A stretch of 36,626 bases of DNA from Splendidivirga corallicola (GTDB taxonomy: Bacteria; Bacteroidota; Bacteroidia; Cytophagales; Cyclobacteriaceae), in assembly GCA_030442035.1 (NCBI GenBank), contig JAUJEA010000023.1, positions 1-36,626 of the forward strand. Direction: 5' to 3'. This document shows, in pieces, positions 15,684 through 23,584 of this stretch (positions within the stretch are counted from its first letter, which is position 1; the number at the start of each line of letters is the position of its first letter). The notes beneath the pieces are model-generated. The model was not told where the DNA came from. It ran no database searches and saw only the letters and a program-made list of their open reading frames with translations. Position numbers and translations under genes: made by a program.

Positions 15684-17090
15684 ATGAATTTTTATTCAAA
15701 ATTTATAGGCGATTTAAATGAAACGATAAGAGGTTTAAAGAGAAAAAATTCCTTTTTGCAAAATATTGCAGTTGTTTTTTCTGGCAATGTCTTAAGTTTT
15801 TTATTAACCTTTTTTGCAACTCCTATTATAACAAGAATTTATGATCCTGCGGCCTATGGTCTTTTTGCCATTGTCAATACCATTGCTGCAAATATTAGTA
15901 TGGTTGCAATCCTAGGTTTACCTGAGGCCTTTGTGTTACCAAAGAAAACCAGAGTTTTTCAATCCTTGGTTAAAATAACATTTGTTGGTGTAGTTGCCTT
16001 TACGATGATTTCTGGATTTATGGTTCTTTTGGCAGACGAGATAATCATCAATTATTTTAAAGATGATGAATTAGAAAATTGGTTATGGGTTATTCCACTT
16101 TGTGTAATGTTATATTCCATGGTTGCAATAACCGGCCGGTGGATAATTCGTGAAAAAAAATTCAGAGAAAATACCATATATGGGCTTATAGTAAATGCGT
16201 CCTCAAAGACCTTTGTTATTACATTTGGAGTAATAACCGGAGGATATATTGGAGGTATTATATTTACCGAAATATTAAGTAGGGCCTTAATGGTTATAGG
16301 ACATACCTTTCTAATATTGAGAAAAAGTATCTATTCTTTATTCTTTACTAGGATTAATAGGAAGCAAATAATTTCTGACTTTTTGATGTACAAAAAATAT
16401 CCTTTGAACATTTTGCCAGGAAACTTTGTAAATATTTTTTCTGCACAAATTCCCATATACATATTACCAATTTATGGAACCCAGTTGTTAGGGAATTATG
16501 CCCTTGCGGTTTCTTTATTAGACATTCCAATAAGAGTGATTGGAGAAGCAATTTCATCGGTTTTCTTTCAAAAAGCTGCAGAGCTGAAGAATCACCAAGC
16601 CACAGAACAGATAAAAAAACTGACACTTCAAACGTTTTACAAGTTGTTTTTTATCTCTTTCTTACCTGTTTGTATTACCGTGGTTTATGGAAATAGTATT
16701 CTAATGTTTTTGTTAGGAGGAGAACAATGGAAGGCAGCGGGTGAAATTGCTGGCATACTTGGCTTCTACTATATGTTTCGTCTCATTTCATCACCTATTT
16801 CTTCTATTTTCAATGTTTATGGTAAAGAAAAAGAGTTATTTTATTATCAAATCTTTATGTTTATAACCAGGATACTATGCTTAGTAGTACCTGTATATGT
16901 ATTGAAATTGAAATTTTTGGATTCCATGATTGTTTATGGAGCCGGGAATTTTCTTCTTTATTTTGTTCTTACAATTTACATATTTAGAATATGTGGTATT
17001 GGTTTTATTAAACCAATACTAATAACATGTGCATGTATAATAGTAACTCTATTTGTTATGTTTGCAAGCAGAAGTATTATTTTCTTGTAA
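15684..17090 (+). CDS. Wzx-type lipid-linked oligosaccharide flippase
   Basis: A 468-residue MOP/MATE-superfamily polysaccharide transporter with about 12-14 helices. The N-terminus has the typical NIAVVFSGNVLSFLLTFF and TPIITRIYDPAAYGLFAI patterns of Wzx/RfbX proteins. It would move the undecaprenyl-diphosphate-linked repeat unit across the inner membrane for polymerisation. It lies between the Wzy candidate and the acyltransferase. Codon use is AT-rich like its neighbours. Confidence 0.88.
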   Translation: MNFYSKFIGDLNETIRGLKRKNSFLQNIAVVFSGNVLSFLLTFFATPIITRIYDPAAYGLFAIVNTIAANISMVAILGLPEAFVLPKKTRVFQSLVKITFVGVVAFTMISGFMVLLADEIIINYFKDDELENWLWVIPLCVMLYSMVAITGRWIIREKKFRENTIYGLIVNASSKTFVITFGVITGGYIGGIIFTEILSRALMVIGHTFLILRKSIYSLFFTRINRKQIISDFLMYKKYPLNILPGNFVNIFSAQIPIYILPIYGTQLLGNYALAVSLLDIPIRVIGEAISSVFFQKAAELKNHQATEQIKKLTLQTFYKLFFISFLPVCITVVYGNSILMFLLGGEQWKAAGEIAGILGFYYMFRLISSPISSIFNVYGKEKELFYYQIFMFITRILCLVVPVYVLKLKFLDSMIVYGAGNFLLYFVLTIYIFRICGIGFIKPILITCACIIVTLFVMFASRSIIFL

Positions 17091-17097
17091 CCTAAGT

Positions 17098-17748
17098 ATG
17101 AAAGATAGGTTGGTGTATTTTCTTTCTAATCCTTTAAGGCTAATTCGTGCGGTAATTCTAAAGATACCATATTTTCGATTTATATCTGAAAATGCTGAAA
17201 ATCAAAATCCAATTACTCTGGAAGTTTGGTTTTTTCAAAAGATTCTAGGTTATAATAGAGGGGCATATTGGCCGGTGCATAGAACCAGTACTGTGAATGT
17301 TCCTAGTAGAATTTATGCAGGGATTGACACAAGCCCTGGACTTATGCCTGGATGCTACATTCAGGGGCATGGTGGAATTCATATAGGAGACTATACGCAA
17401 ATAGCCCCCAATGTAGGAATTATCAGTGCAAATCATGATTTGCATGATTCAAGAAAGCACATTCATGATCCGGTTTATGTAGGTAAATATTGTTGGATAG
17501 GATTTGGTGCTGTGATACTTCCAGGAGTAAAATTGGGAGATTTTACTATTGTGGGAGCTGGATCTGTTGTGACAAAGTCTTTTGAGAAAGGATATTGTGT
17601 GATAGCTGGTAATCCTGCGAAGGAAATAAAACAACTTGACGATAGAGAGTGCCATAGATTTAAGAATACAAATGAATACAATGGCTATATTCGAGCCAGA
17701 GACTTTGAAAATTTTTCTAAAAAGTTGAATTTGCTAAAATATGAGTGA
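17098..17748 (+). CDS. Hexapeptide-repeat O-acyltransferase
   Basis: A 216-residue left-handed beta-helix acyltransferase, probably an acetyltransferase acting on a sugar of the repeat unit. The helix covers about residues 65-185, with repeated [I/V]G-x4 units (IHIGDYTQIAPNVGI, GKYCWIGFGAVILPG, GDFTIVGAGSVV) and a candidate catalytic histidine in SANHDLHD. The frame is open from 17053, inside the flippase gene, but the ATG at 17098, seven bases after that gene's stop codon, is the sensible start. The end overlaps the next gene by eight bases, which points to translational coupling. Confidence 0.87.
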   Translation: MKDRLVYFLSNPLRLIRAVILKIPYFRFISENAENQNPITLEVWFFQKILGYNRGAYWPVHRTSTVNVPSRIYAGIDTSPGLMPGCYIQGHGGIHIGDYTQIAPNVGIISANHDLHDSRKHIHDPVYVGKYCWIGFGAVILPGVKLGDFTIVGAGSVVTKSFEKGYCVIAGNPAKEIKQLDDRECHRFKNTNEYNGYIRARDFENFSKKLNLLKYE

Positions 17749-18922
17749 GGGAGTTAAACAATGCGTAAGGTGTGTGCTTGACACGACAGTAGAAGAAATA
17801 ACCTTTGATGATAAGGGTGTTTGTAATTATTGTAGGGGCTTTGATGATTATGCGCATAAGACAATTTGGAGAGACTCTACTGAATTGGAACAAGAACGAG
17901 GGCGTATTATCCAAGCAATAAAAGAAATGGGGAAAAAGCACGAATATGATTGCATACTGGGCGTTAGCGGAGGGGTTGATAGTACTTATCTGGCATATTT
18001 ATGTAAGAAATATGAATTGAGACCCTTGGTTGTTCATTTTGACAATGGATGGAACTCGGAATTGGCGGTACAGAATATTGAAAACATCATTCAGAAATTG
18101 GATTATGATCTACAAACCTATGTCATAGATTGGGAGATATTCAGGGATATTCAATACGCCTATTTAAAAGCTTCAGTGGTGGATATTGAAGTGCCTACCG
18201 ATCAATTCATTTTTGCAGCTTTATATGAACTGGCTTACAAACATGGGATCAAGAATGTAATAAGTGGATGGAACGTGGCTACCGAAGGCATTATGCCCAG
18301 TTCATGGATATATGGTAATAAATTTGATATGTTCAACCTGAAAAACATCCATAAGAATTTTGGAAGGTTGAAAAAAGTAAAAAACTATCCAAAAATTGGT
18401 AAGTTTCAAGAACATTTTTTTTGGAACGTCTTTGGGTTGCGCAATTTTCAGATGCTTAATTATGTGCCCTATAACAAAGCTGAGGCTAAGAAAACAATCC
18501 AAGAGGAGCTTGATTGGAGAGACTATGGAGGGAAGCACTACGAATCTATTTTTACTAGATTTTATCAGGGATACATTTTACCCAAAAAATTTAATATAGA
18601 TAAAAGGAAGGCCCATCTTTCCACCTTAATATGTACTGGTGAAATAACCAGAGAAGAAGCATTGATGGAACTGCAAAAACCTCCATATCCTAAAGAACTG
18701 CAGGAAGAGGATAAAAAATATGTATTGAAGAAATTCGATATATCCGAAGAAGAATTTCAAGAGATTATGAGCTCGAAACGGATAGATCATGGACATTATG
18801 GTAAAGATCAGGACGGCATGTTCAATTTCTTCTTTCAGATTTATAGGTATGGTTCCTACGTACCTATACGGCTGATGAGAAAGGTAGGTGTGCTTTCCAA
18901 GCCAATTGTCATGACTCAATAA
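17741..18922 (+). CDS. N-acetyl sugar amidotransferase WbuX (WbpG family)
   Basis: A 393-residue enzyme of the WbuX/WbpG/PseA family. Two CxxC pairs (Cys8/Cys11, Cys28/Cys31) form a zinc-ribbon-like N-terminus, followed by an ATP-pyrophosphatase PP-loop GVSGGVDSTYL (Ser76-Ser81). Enzymes of this family use ATP and ammonia, delivered by the HisH-like/HisF-like pair, to convert an N-acetyl group of a sugar to an acetamidino group, as in the ManNAc3NAm-uronate of Pseudomonas aeruginosa O5. Both partner subunits are encoded nearby (21315-22728), but here two other genes separate them from wbuX. Confidence 0.9.
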   Translation: MSEGVKQCVRCVLDTTVEEITFDDKGVCNYCRGFDDYAHKTIWRDSTELEQERGRIIQAIKEMGKKHEYDCILGVSGGVDSTYLAYLCKKYELRPLVVHFDNGWNSELAVQNIENIIQKLDYDLQTYVIDWEIFRDIQYAYLKASVVDIEVPTDQFIFAALYELAYKHGIKNVISGWNVATEGIMPSSWIYGNKFDMFNLKNIHKNFGRLKKVKNYPKIGKFQEHFFWNVFGLRNFQMLNYVPYNKAEAKKTIQEELDWRDYGGKHYESIFTRFYQGYILPKKFNIDKRKAHLSTLICTGEITREEALMELQKPPYPKELQEEDKKYVLKKFDISEEEFQEIMSSKRIDHGHYGKDQDGMFNFFFQIYRYGSYVPIRLMRKVGVLSKPIVMTQ

Positions 18923-18950
18923 ACAATAAAATAGCTGCCGAAAATTTCTA

Positions 18951-20246
18951 ATGAAAAAAGTACTTATACTTTCGGTACATTTTCCACCTGATAATATTAT
19001 TGCCGCCAGACGTGCAGAAGCATATGCTAATTACCTGCATCGGCATGGAATAGCACCCACAATTGTCACACATAGATGGGAAAGAACTGGGGAACGCTTA
19101 GATGAAAATGGATGGGTAGTTCACGAACATGGAGAAAAGAGCTTGATTGAGGAAATGGATAATTACACTGTTATCCGTGTACCCAGGAAAGAGACAAGGA
19201 AAGGACAATTGATGAGGCAAAGAGCATCTAACAAGTGGACCAATCGCTTTCAAATATTCCGAAACTGGTTTAATGGAGATTTAGACGCCATTTCAAGCGC
19301 TATTGATAGTTACACAAATATCAATGAGTTTCTTTTTGAGTATTTAAAAACCCATAAGTATGATCTGTTGATTGGTATCTTTTCACCTCATCATCATATC
19401 AGAAGTTGTTATGATCTTAATAGGCGGTTTGGAATACCTTATATGATAGATTTTAGGGATCTATGGACAAATGAGGTATTGCAAAGAACTTATACTCCTA
19501 GAGTGACTCAAAAGATAAGGGACTATTTTATAAAAAAACATTGGAGGAAATGGTTGTCCAATGCAATAAGATTTACAGCAGTGAGTGGTCCAATTAGAGA
19601 TATCATTGATGAATTTGTTCAACCAAAGGGAGCTATTGTTACTAATGGTTATGAATCTGATCTTTTCAATAATGTGACCAAACGAAAGAATGAATCATTC
19701 ACCATTGCACATATCGGTACCTTATATGATGGGCAGAGATTAGATCTTATTTTTGAAGCACTTTCAACTCTAAAGCAAAATAAAAGGATTGGATCGTTTT
19801 GTCTTCATTTTGTAGGTGTTAAAAAAAGTATGAAAAAACGTATTAATGACACAGCCGAAAAATATAAACTTACAGATTCCATAGTCATGACTGAGCGTGT
19901 CCCTAGAGAAAAAGCGATTGAAATCATGGTCAGTTCCAATATTTTGTTTTACCCTGCCTGGGAAAATGAACGCGGAATTTATTCAGGAAAGATATTTGAA
20001 TATCTAGGTAGCAAAACACCAGTACTAGTAACCCCAAGTGATCAAGATGTAGTGGAGGAGTTGATCAACAAAACACAAGCGGGTGTTTGTTCTAATTCTT
20101 TGGATGAAGTAAAGGCTTTTATAAAAGATAACTACGAAAAATGGGAAAAAGGAGAAGCTGGAGCAAACAAATCAAAACTTGTTGAGATGTATACAAGAGA
20201 AGCACAGGTCGCTGAAATGGCTTCCATTATTCAACAGAACTTGTGA
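18951..20246 (+). CDS. Glycosyltransferase, GT4-like
   Basis: A 431-residue GT-B-fold transferase. The N-terminal domain starts with VLILSVHFPPDNIIAARRA, the glycine/proline-rich opening of WbuB-like GT4 proteins. The C-terminal domain has FTIAHIGTLYDGQRLDLIF and the nucleotide-sugar region SGKIFEYLGSKTPVL, with the conserved glutamate in KIFEYL. It is cytoplasmic or membrane-associated and would add one sugar to the lipid-linked unit. Donor and acceptor cannot be predicted. Its place between the amidation genes suggests it may transfer the amidated sugar or its precursor. Confidence 0.85.
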   Translation: MKKVLILSVHFPPDNIIAARRAEAYANYLHRHGIAPTIVTHRWERTGERLDENGWVVHEHGEKSLIEEMDNYTVIRVPRKETRKGQLMRQRASNKWTNRFQIFRNWFNGDLDAISSAIDSYTNINEFLFEYLKTHKYDLLIGIFSPHHHIRSCYDLNRRFGIPYMIDFRDLWTNEVLQRTYTPRVTQKIRDYFIKKHWRKWLSNAIRFTAVSGPIRDIIDEFVQPKGAIVTNGYESDLFNNVTKRKNESFTIAHIGTLYDGQRLDLIFEALSTLKQNKRIGSFCLHFVGVKKSMKKRINDTAEKYKLTDSIVMTERVPREKAIEIMVSSNILFYPAWENERGIYSGKIFEYLGSKTPVLVTPSDQDVVEELINKTQAGVCSNSLDEVKAFIKDNYEKWEKGEAGANKSKLVEMYTREAQVAEMASIIQQNL

Positions 20247-20258
20247 AATCCCTTTATT

Positions 20259-21305
20259 TTGAAATTAGTAATAATCATCAGTGCTCGACAACAATTTGTA
20301 AAACATGTTACCTTGGAAATAGCTTGCAAAAACTCCATGGAGACTGTCGCAAAACATATCAGACTGCACTATGATAAAGAGATGCGTCAAGTTTTCTCTA
20401 AAGAATTGAAAATAAATCTACTACCTCACTACTTGCTCAATTTAGGAGGAGGGATACATGGAGAACAAACTGGTAAAATGCTGATACAAATTGGAGAAAT
20501 TCTCGATATAGAAAATCCTGATAGTGTGTTTGTCTATAGTGATACCAATTCAGCACTTGCTGGCGATTTAGTGGCTATAACGTTGAAGGTCAACATTATC
20601 TACGCTGAAGCAGGTTTGAATAGCCTTAACTGGCCGTGCCTGAGGAGATCAATAAGATTGTTGAAAGATCATGTTTCTAGTATATTATTTGTTCCTACAT
20701 ATGAGGCTGTCAATAATTTGAAAAAAGAAGAAATGACCATAGGAATCTTTAGAACAGGTGATATCATGAGCGATATGATAAGAATAGCACTTGAATTAAT
20801 CAAATCATCTGAATATATACCCGAACATGATTATTATTTTACCACCATACACAGAACTAATAATACCGAAGCGATAGAAAGGTTAACTTGGATATTAAAT
20901 AGCTTCAATTCTTTATCTCTATCAGTAATATTTCCAAGCACTCGAAATAAAATGGCAAAATTTGTAATTTTTGAAAAAGATTGTTCTAAAGTTCGTTTTG
21001 TTGCTCCAAAGTCATATTTTAACATTACCGATCTTCTTAATTATTCGAATTGCCTTATTGCTGATTCAGTATGTATGCAAAAAGAAGCTTACAATATGAA
21101 AGGAAAATGTGTAGCGGTGAGATCAGAGCCTGAATGGGTTGAAACATTAACTGATGATTTCAAGAAGCTGGCATTTGAAGATGGGGAGCCTCATCAACAT
21201 CGGCGTATTATTGATGTAGAACGCAGGAAACATAGGGGACCTCTATATGAAGATGGATATGCTGCTGAAGATATGGTACAAATGATATTAAATAATTTAA
21301 ATTGA
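20259..21305 (+). CDS. WbpI/WecB-like epimerase with an eroded active site
   Basis: A 348-residue member of the non-hydrolysing UDP-N-acetylsugar 2-epimerase family, closest in pattern to WbpI-type enzymes (GIHGEQTGKML, VYSDTNS, YAEAGL, MQKEA, EWVETL). Several residues usual in the family are changed: the opening ARPQF is ARQQF; the PEE-I/N-R segment is replaced, with both glutamates aligning to Arg129/Arg130; HRAEN is HRTNN; the PxHPRT segment reads FPSTRNK; and DSGG is DSVC. Arg10, Lys15, Asp95, Glu117 and His198 remain. The frame is intact and full length, with a TTG start. It may be a pseudoenzyme, a subunit of another enzyme, or an epimerase for an unusual sugar. An intact epimerase is encoded at 28931. 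Confidence 0.75.
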   Translation: MKLVIIISARQQFVKHVTLEIACKNSMETVAKHIRLHYDKEMRQVFSKELKINLLPHYLLNLGGGIHGEQTGKMLIQIGEILDIENPDSVFVYSDTNSALAGDLVAITLKVNIIYAEAGLNSLNWPCLRRSIRLLKDHVSSILFVPTYEAVNNLKKEEMTIGIFRTGDIMSDMIRIALELIKSSEYIPEHDYYFTTIHRTNNTEAIERLTWILNSFNSLSLSVIFPSTRNKMAKFVIFEKDCSKVRFVAPKSYFNITDLLNYSNCLIADSVCMQKEAYNMKGKCVAVRSEPEWVETLTDDFKKLAFEDGEPHQHRRIIDVERRKHRGPLYEDGYAAEDMVQMILNNLN

Positions 21306-21314
21306 TTTTCGCTT

Positions 21315-21941
21315 ATGAAGGATGATGAGATAATAATTATAGACTATCATATCGGAAATCTCAACTCAATTGCCAACATGATCAGGAAGGTTGGTGGTAA
21401 GTGTAAAATCAGCAGTGAGGTTGACGATATACTGGAAGCCAAAAAATTAATTCTTCCTGGGGTAGGCTCATTCGATCATGGTATGAGTCAATTGATAAAA
21501 TCAGACTTAGGGGATGCAATTGAGGAAAAGGCCCTTAAAGATAAGATACCTTTTCTTGGAATATGTCTTGGCGCTCAATTGTTGACTAAAGGGAGCGAAG
21601 AAGGAAATATAAACGGATTGGGCTGGCTAGATTCTGATACGGTAAGATTTAATTTAGATGACCGCCCTGAACTTAAAATACCACATATGGGTTGGGCTGA
21701 AATAAAGAGAAATAAAAAATCCGCTTTACTAGAGAACCTGGATGACCAATCAAGATTCTATTTCGTACATACTTATCATTTTAAACCAAAAAGAACAGAT
21801 TTGATTCTTACGACATCACAATATGGCAACTATGAATTTGCCTCTGCACTTTCTAAAGACAATATATACGGGGTACAGTTTCACCCTGAAAAGAGTCATA
21901 AATTTGGAATGCAGTTGATGACCAATTTTTTAAGAATATAA
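21315..21941 (+). CDS. HisH-like glutamine amidotransferase WbuY
   Basis: A 208-residue class I glutamine amidotransferase. The catalytic triad is visible: Cys84 in LGICLGAQ, His190 and Glu192 in QFHPEKS. The N-terminus (IIDYHIGNLNSIANM) and PGVGSFDHGM match HisH. In this setting it releases ammonia from glutamine for sugar amidation with WbuZ and WbuX and not for histidine synthesis, because no other his gene is present and WbuX is nearby. ATG start, nine bases after the eroded epimerase gene. Confidence 0.9.
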   Translation: MKDDEIIIIDYHIGNLNSIANMIRKVGGKCKISSEVDDILEAKKLILPGVGSFDHGMSQLIKSDLGDAIEEKALKDKIPFLGICLGAQLLTKGSEEGNINGLGWLDSDTVRFNLDDRPELKIPHMGWAEIKRNKKSALLENLDDQSRFYFVHTYHFKPKRTDLILTTSQYGNYEFASALSKDNIYGVQFHPEKSHKFGMQLMTNFLRI

Positions 21942-21957
21942 ATTTAGTATTACTGAT

Positions 21958-22728
21958 TTGAGAAGAGTAAGAGTAATACCGGTATTGTTAGTATCCAATC
22001 GTAGGTTGATCAAAACAATTAAGTTTAAAGATGAAGTCTACGTAGGTGATCCGATTAATGCAATAAAAATTTTCAATGATAAGGAAGTCGATGAACTACT
22101 AGTGCTGGACATATCCGCTACCCCTCAAGCAAGGGGACCAAACATGGAATTAATCAAAGATATAGCTGATGAGTGTTTTATGCCGCTTGGCTATGGAGGT
22201 GGAATCAATACACCTGAAGAGATAAAATCCATTTTAAACGCCGGAGTTGAAAAAGTAATACTAAATACATCCGCTTATAGAAAGTCTGAATTAATAACCC
22301 AGGGTGCTGATACATTTGGGAGCCAAAGTATTGTTGTATCAATTGATGTGCGAAAAAATATGTTTGGCAAATATGTTATTCATGTGAACAGTGGAAATGA
22401 TAAAGTTTCAGTTCCACTGATTGAATACTGTCAAAATGTGCAAGAACTCGGTGCTGGTGAAATTGTTATTAATTCAATTAATAATGACGGTATACAAAGC
22501 GGTTATGATCAAAAATTAATTAAAATGGTATCCGATAGTGTCTCTATCCCAGTAGTGGCTTGTGGTGGTGCTACAAGTATTGACGATTTTCGTGACGCGA
22601 TTTTATCATCAGGGGCTTCCGCAGTTGCAGCAGGTAGTATGTTTGTGTTTAAGGGTAAGCACAGAGCGGTTTTAATTAATTATCCGGCACAAAGTATATT
22701 GGAAAATAATTTATACTCCAAGCTTTAA
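21958..22728 (+). CDS. HisF-like amidation protein WbuZ
   Basis: A 256-residue TIM-barrel paralogue of HisF. The phosphate-binding glycine motifs remain (GYGGGINTPEEI, ACGGATSI). Of the two catalytic aspartates of HisF, Asp130 is kept (SIDVRKN), while the position of Asp11 is Leu11 (IPVLLVSN). This is the usual WbuZ pattern and argues against imidazole-glycerol-phosphate synthase activity. It probably channels ammonia from WbuY to WbuX. The start is TTG, 16 bases after wbuY. Confidence 0.9.
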   Translation: MRRVRVIPVLLVSNRRLIKTIKFKDEVYVGDPINAIKIFNDKEVDELLVLDISATPQARGPNMELIKDIADECFMPLGYGGGINTPEEIKSILNAGVEKVILNTSAYRKSELITQGADTFGSQSIVVSIDVRKNMFGKYVIHVNSGNDKVSVPLIEYCQNVQELGAGEIVINSINNDGIQSGYDQKLIKMVSDSVSIPVVACGGATSIDDFRDAILSSGASAVAAGSMFVFKGKHRAVLINYPAQSILENNLYSKL

Positions 22729-22763
22729 AAACTTAGTTCTAATTAAATGGGTGGAAATAAACA

Positions 22764-23570
22764 ATGGCTACAAGTGAAATAGAGTCCAGAACTTCCAAAC
22801 AATATTGGGAAGATTACTGGGATGATGAACAAAGTGCTCAAATGCTGGGACCGATCGTTAGAAATCCCAAAGACAAGCAATCAGAAGCTCTTTATCTTCC
22901 ATTTGACAAATTCTTGTCCAAGATGAATTTTAATTCAATTTTGGAAATTGGAGGAGCACCAGGTAGATTTACAGCCTATTTCGGCAATAGATACAACAGT
23001 AAGATAGGTATACTGGATTTTTCAGATATAGGATTACAGGAGGCACAACACTTTCTTCAAATCCACACTAAGAATCGTTTTGAACTCTATAAGAAAGATT
23101 TATTTAAAGATTCTTTGGATGATGTTCCATTATATGATATTGTATATTCCCTTGGTTTTGTCGAACACTTTGAAAATCTTCGTTTGTCAGTAGAAAAGCA
23201 TTTAGCTTTAGCTAAACCAAAGGGCCTAGTTATTATTGGGGTTCCGGTTCTTCTAGGGATCAACAAATGGTTGGCTTCTAATCTTGCACCTCAGAATTTG
23301 GCAACTCATTATACCATGATTATGGACAGACGAAATTGGGCATTTATTGAAGAAATTCCCAATGTAGAAATCGTGTTCAATAAGTACGTTGGAGGATTCC
23401 TTCCTCAAATGCATCATAGACTTGAAAATCCAATCTTTGTTAATAAGGTTATTTATAAGTTATTGCATGGTGTCTTTCGCCGCATCTATAAGTTCATGCC
23501 ATATAAAGACAAAGTGAATTCAAAATATTGGAGCTACTACTATTATGTGGTAATTAAAAAATTAAAATAA
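22764..23570 (+). CDS. SAM-dependent methyltransferase
   Basis: A 268-residue class I methyltransferase. Motif I is SILEIGGAPGRF (58-69), followed by an acidic loop (GILDFSD) and the post-motif YDIVYSLGFVEHF. It would methylate a sugar or a transferred group of the glycan, O-methylation being most likely from context. The C-terminal half (MIMDRRNW, MHHRLENP) is not typical of small-molecule methyltransferases I know. It lies between the amidation module and the asparagine-synthetase paralogue. Start ATG, with no visible promoter of its own. Confidence 0.82.
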   Translation: MATSEIESRTSKQYWEDYWDDEQSAQMLGPIVRNPKDKQSEALYLPFDKFLSKMNFNSILEIGGAPGRFTAYFGNRYNSKIGILDFSDIGLQEAQHFLQIHTKNRFELYKKDLFKDSLDDVPLYDIVYSLGFVEHFENLRLSVEKHLALAKPKGLVIIGVPVLLGINKWLASNLAPQNLATHYTMIMDRRNWAFIEEIPNVEIVFNKYVGGFLPQMHHRLENPIFVNKVIYKLLHGVFRRIYKFMPYKDKVNSKYWSYYYYVVIKKLK

Positions 23571-23584
23571 ATCTTTCGGTCGGA

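Noticed and set aside
17053-17097. Upstream TTG/ATG-type start for the acyltransferase
   Set aside because: It would overlap the flippase gene by 38 bases; the ATG at 17098 gives normal spacing and a plausible N-terminus.
21315-22728. HisH/HisF pair as histidine biosynthesis
   Set aside because: No other his gene is present, WbuX is nearby and the Asp11 of HisF is replaced by leucine.
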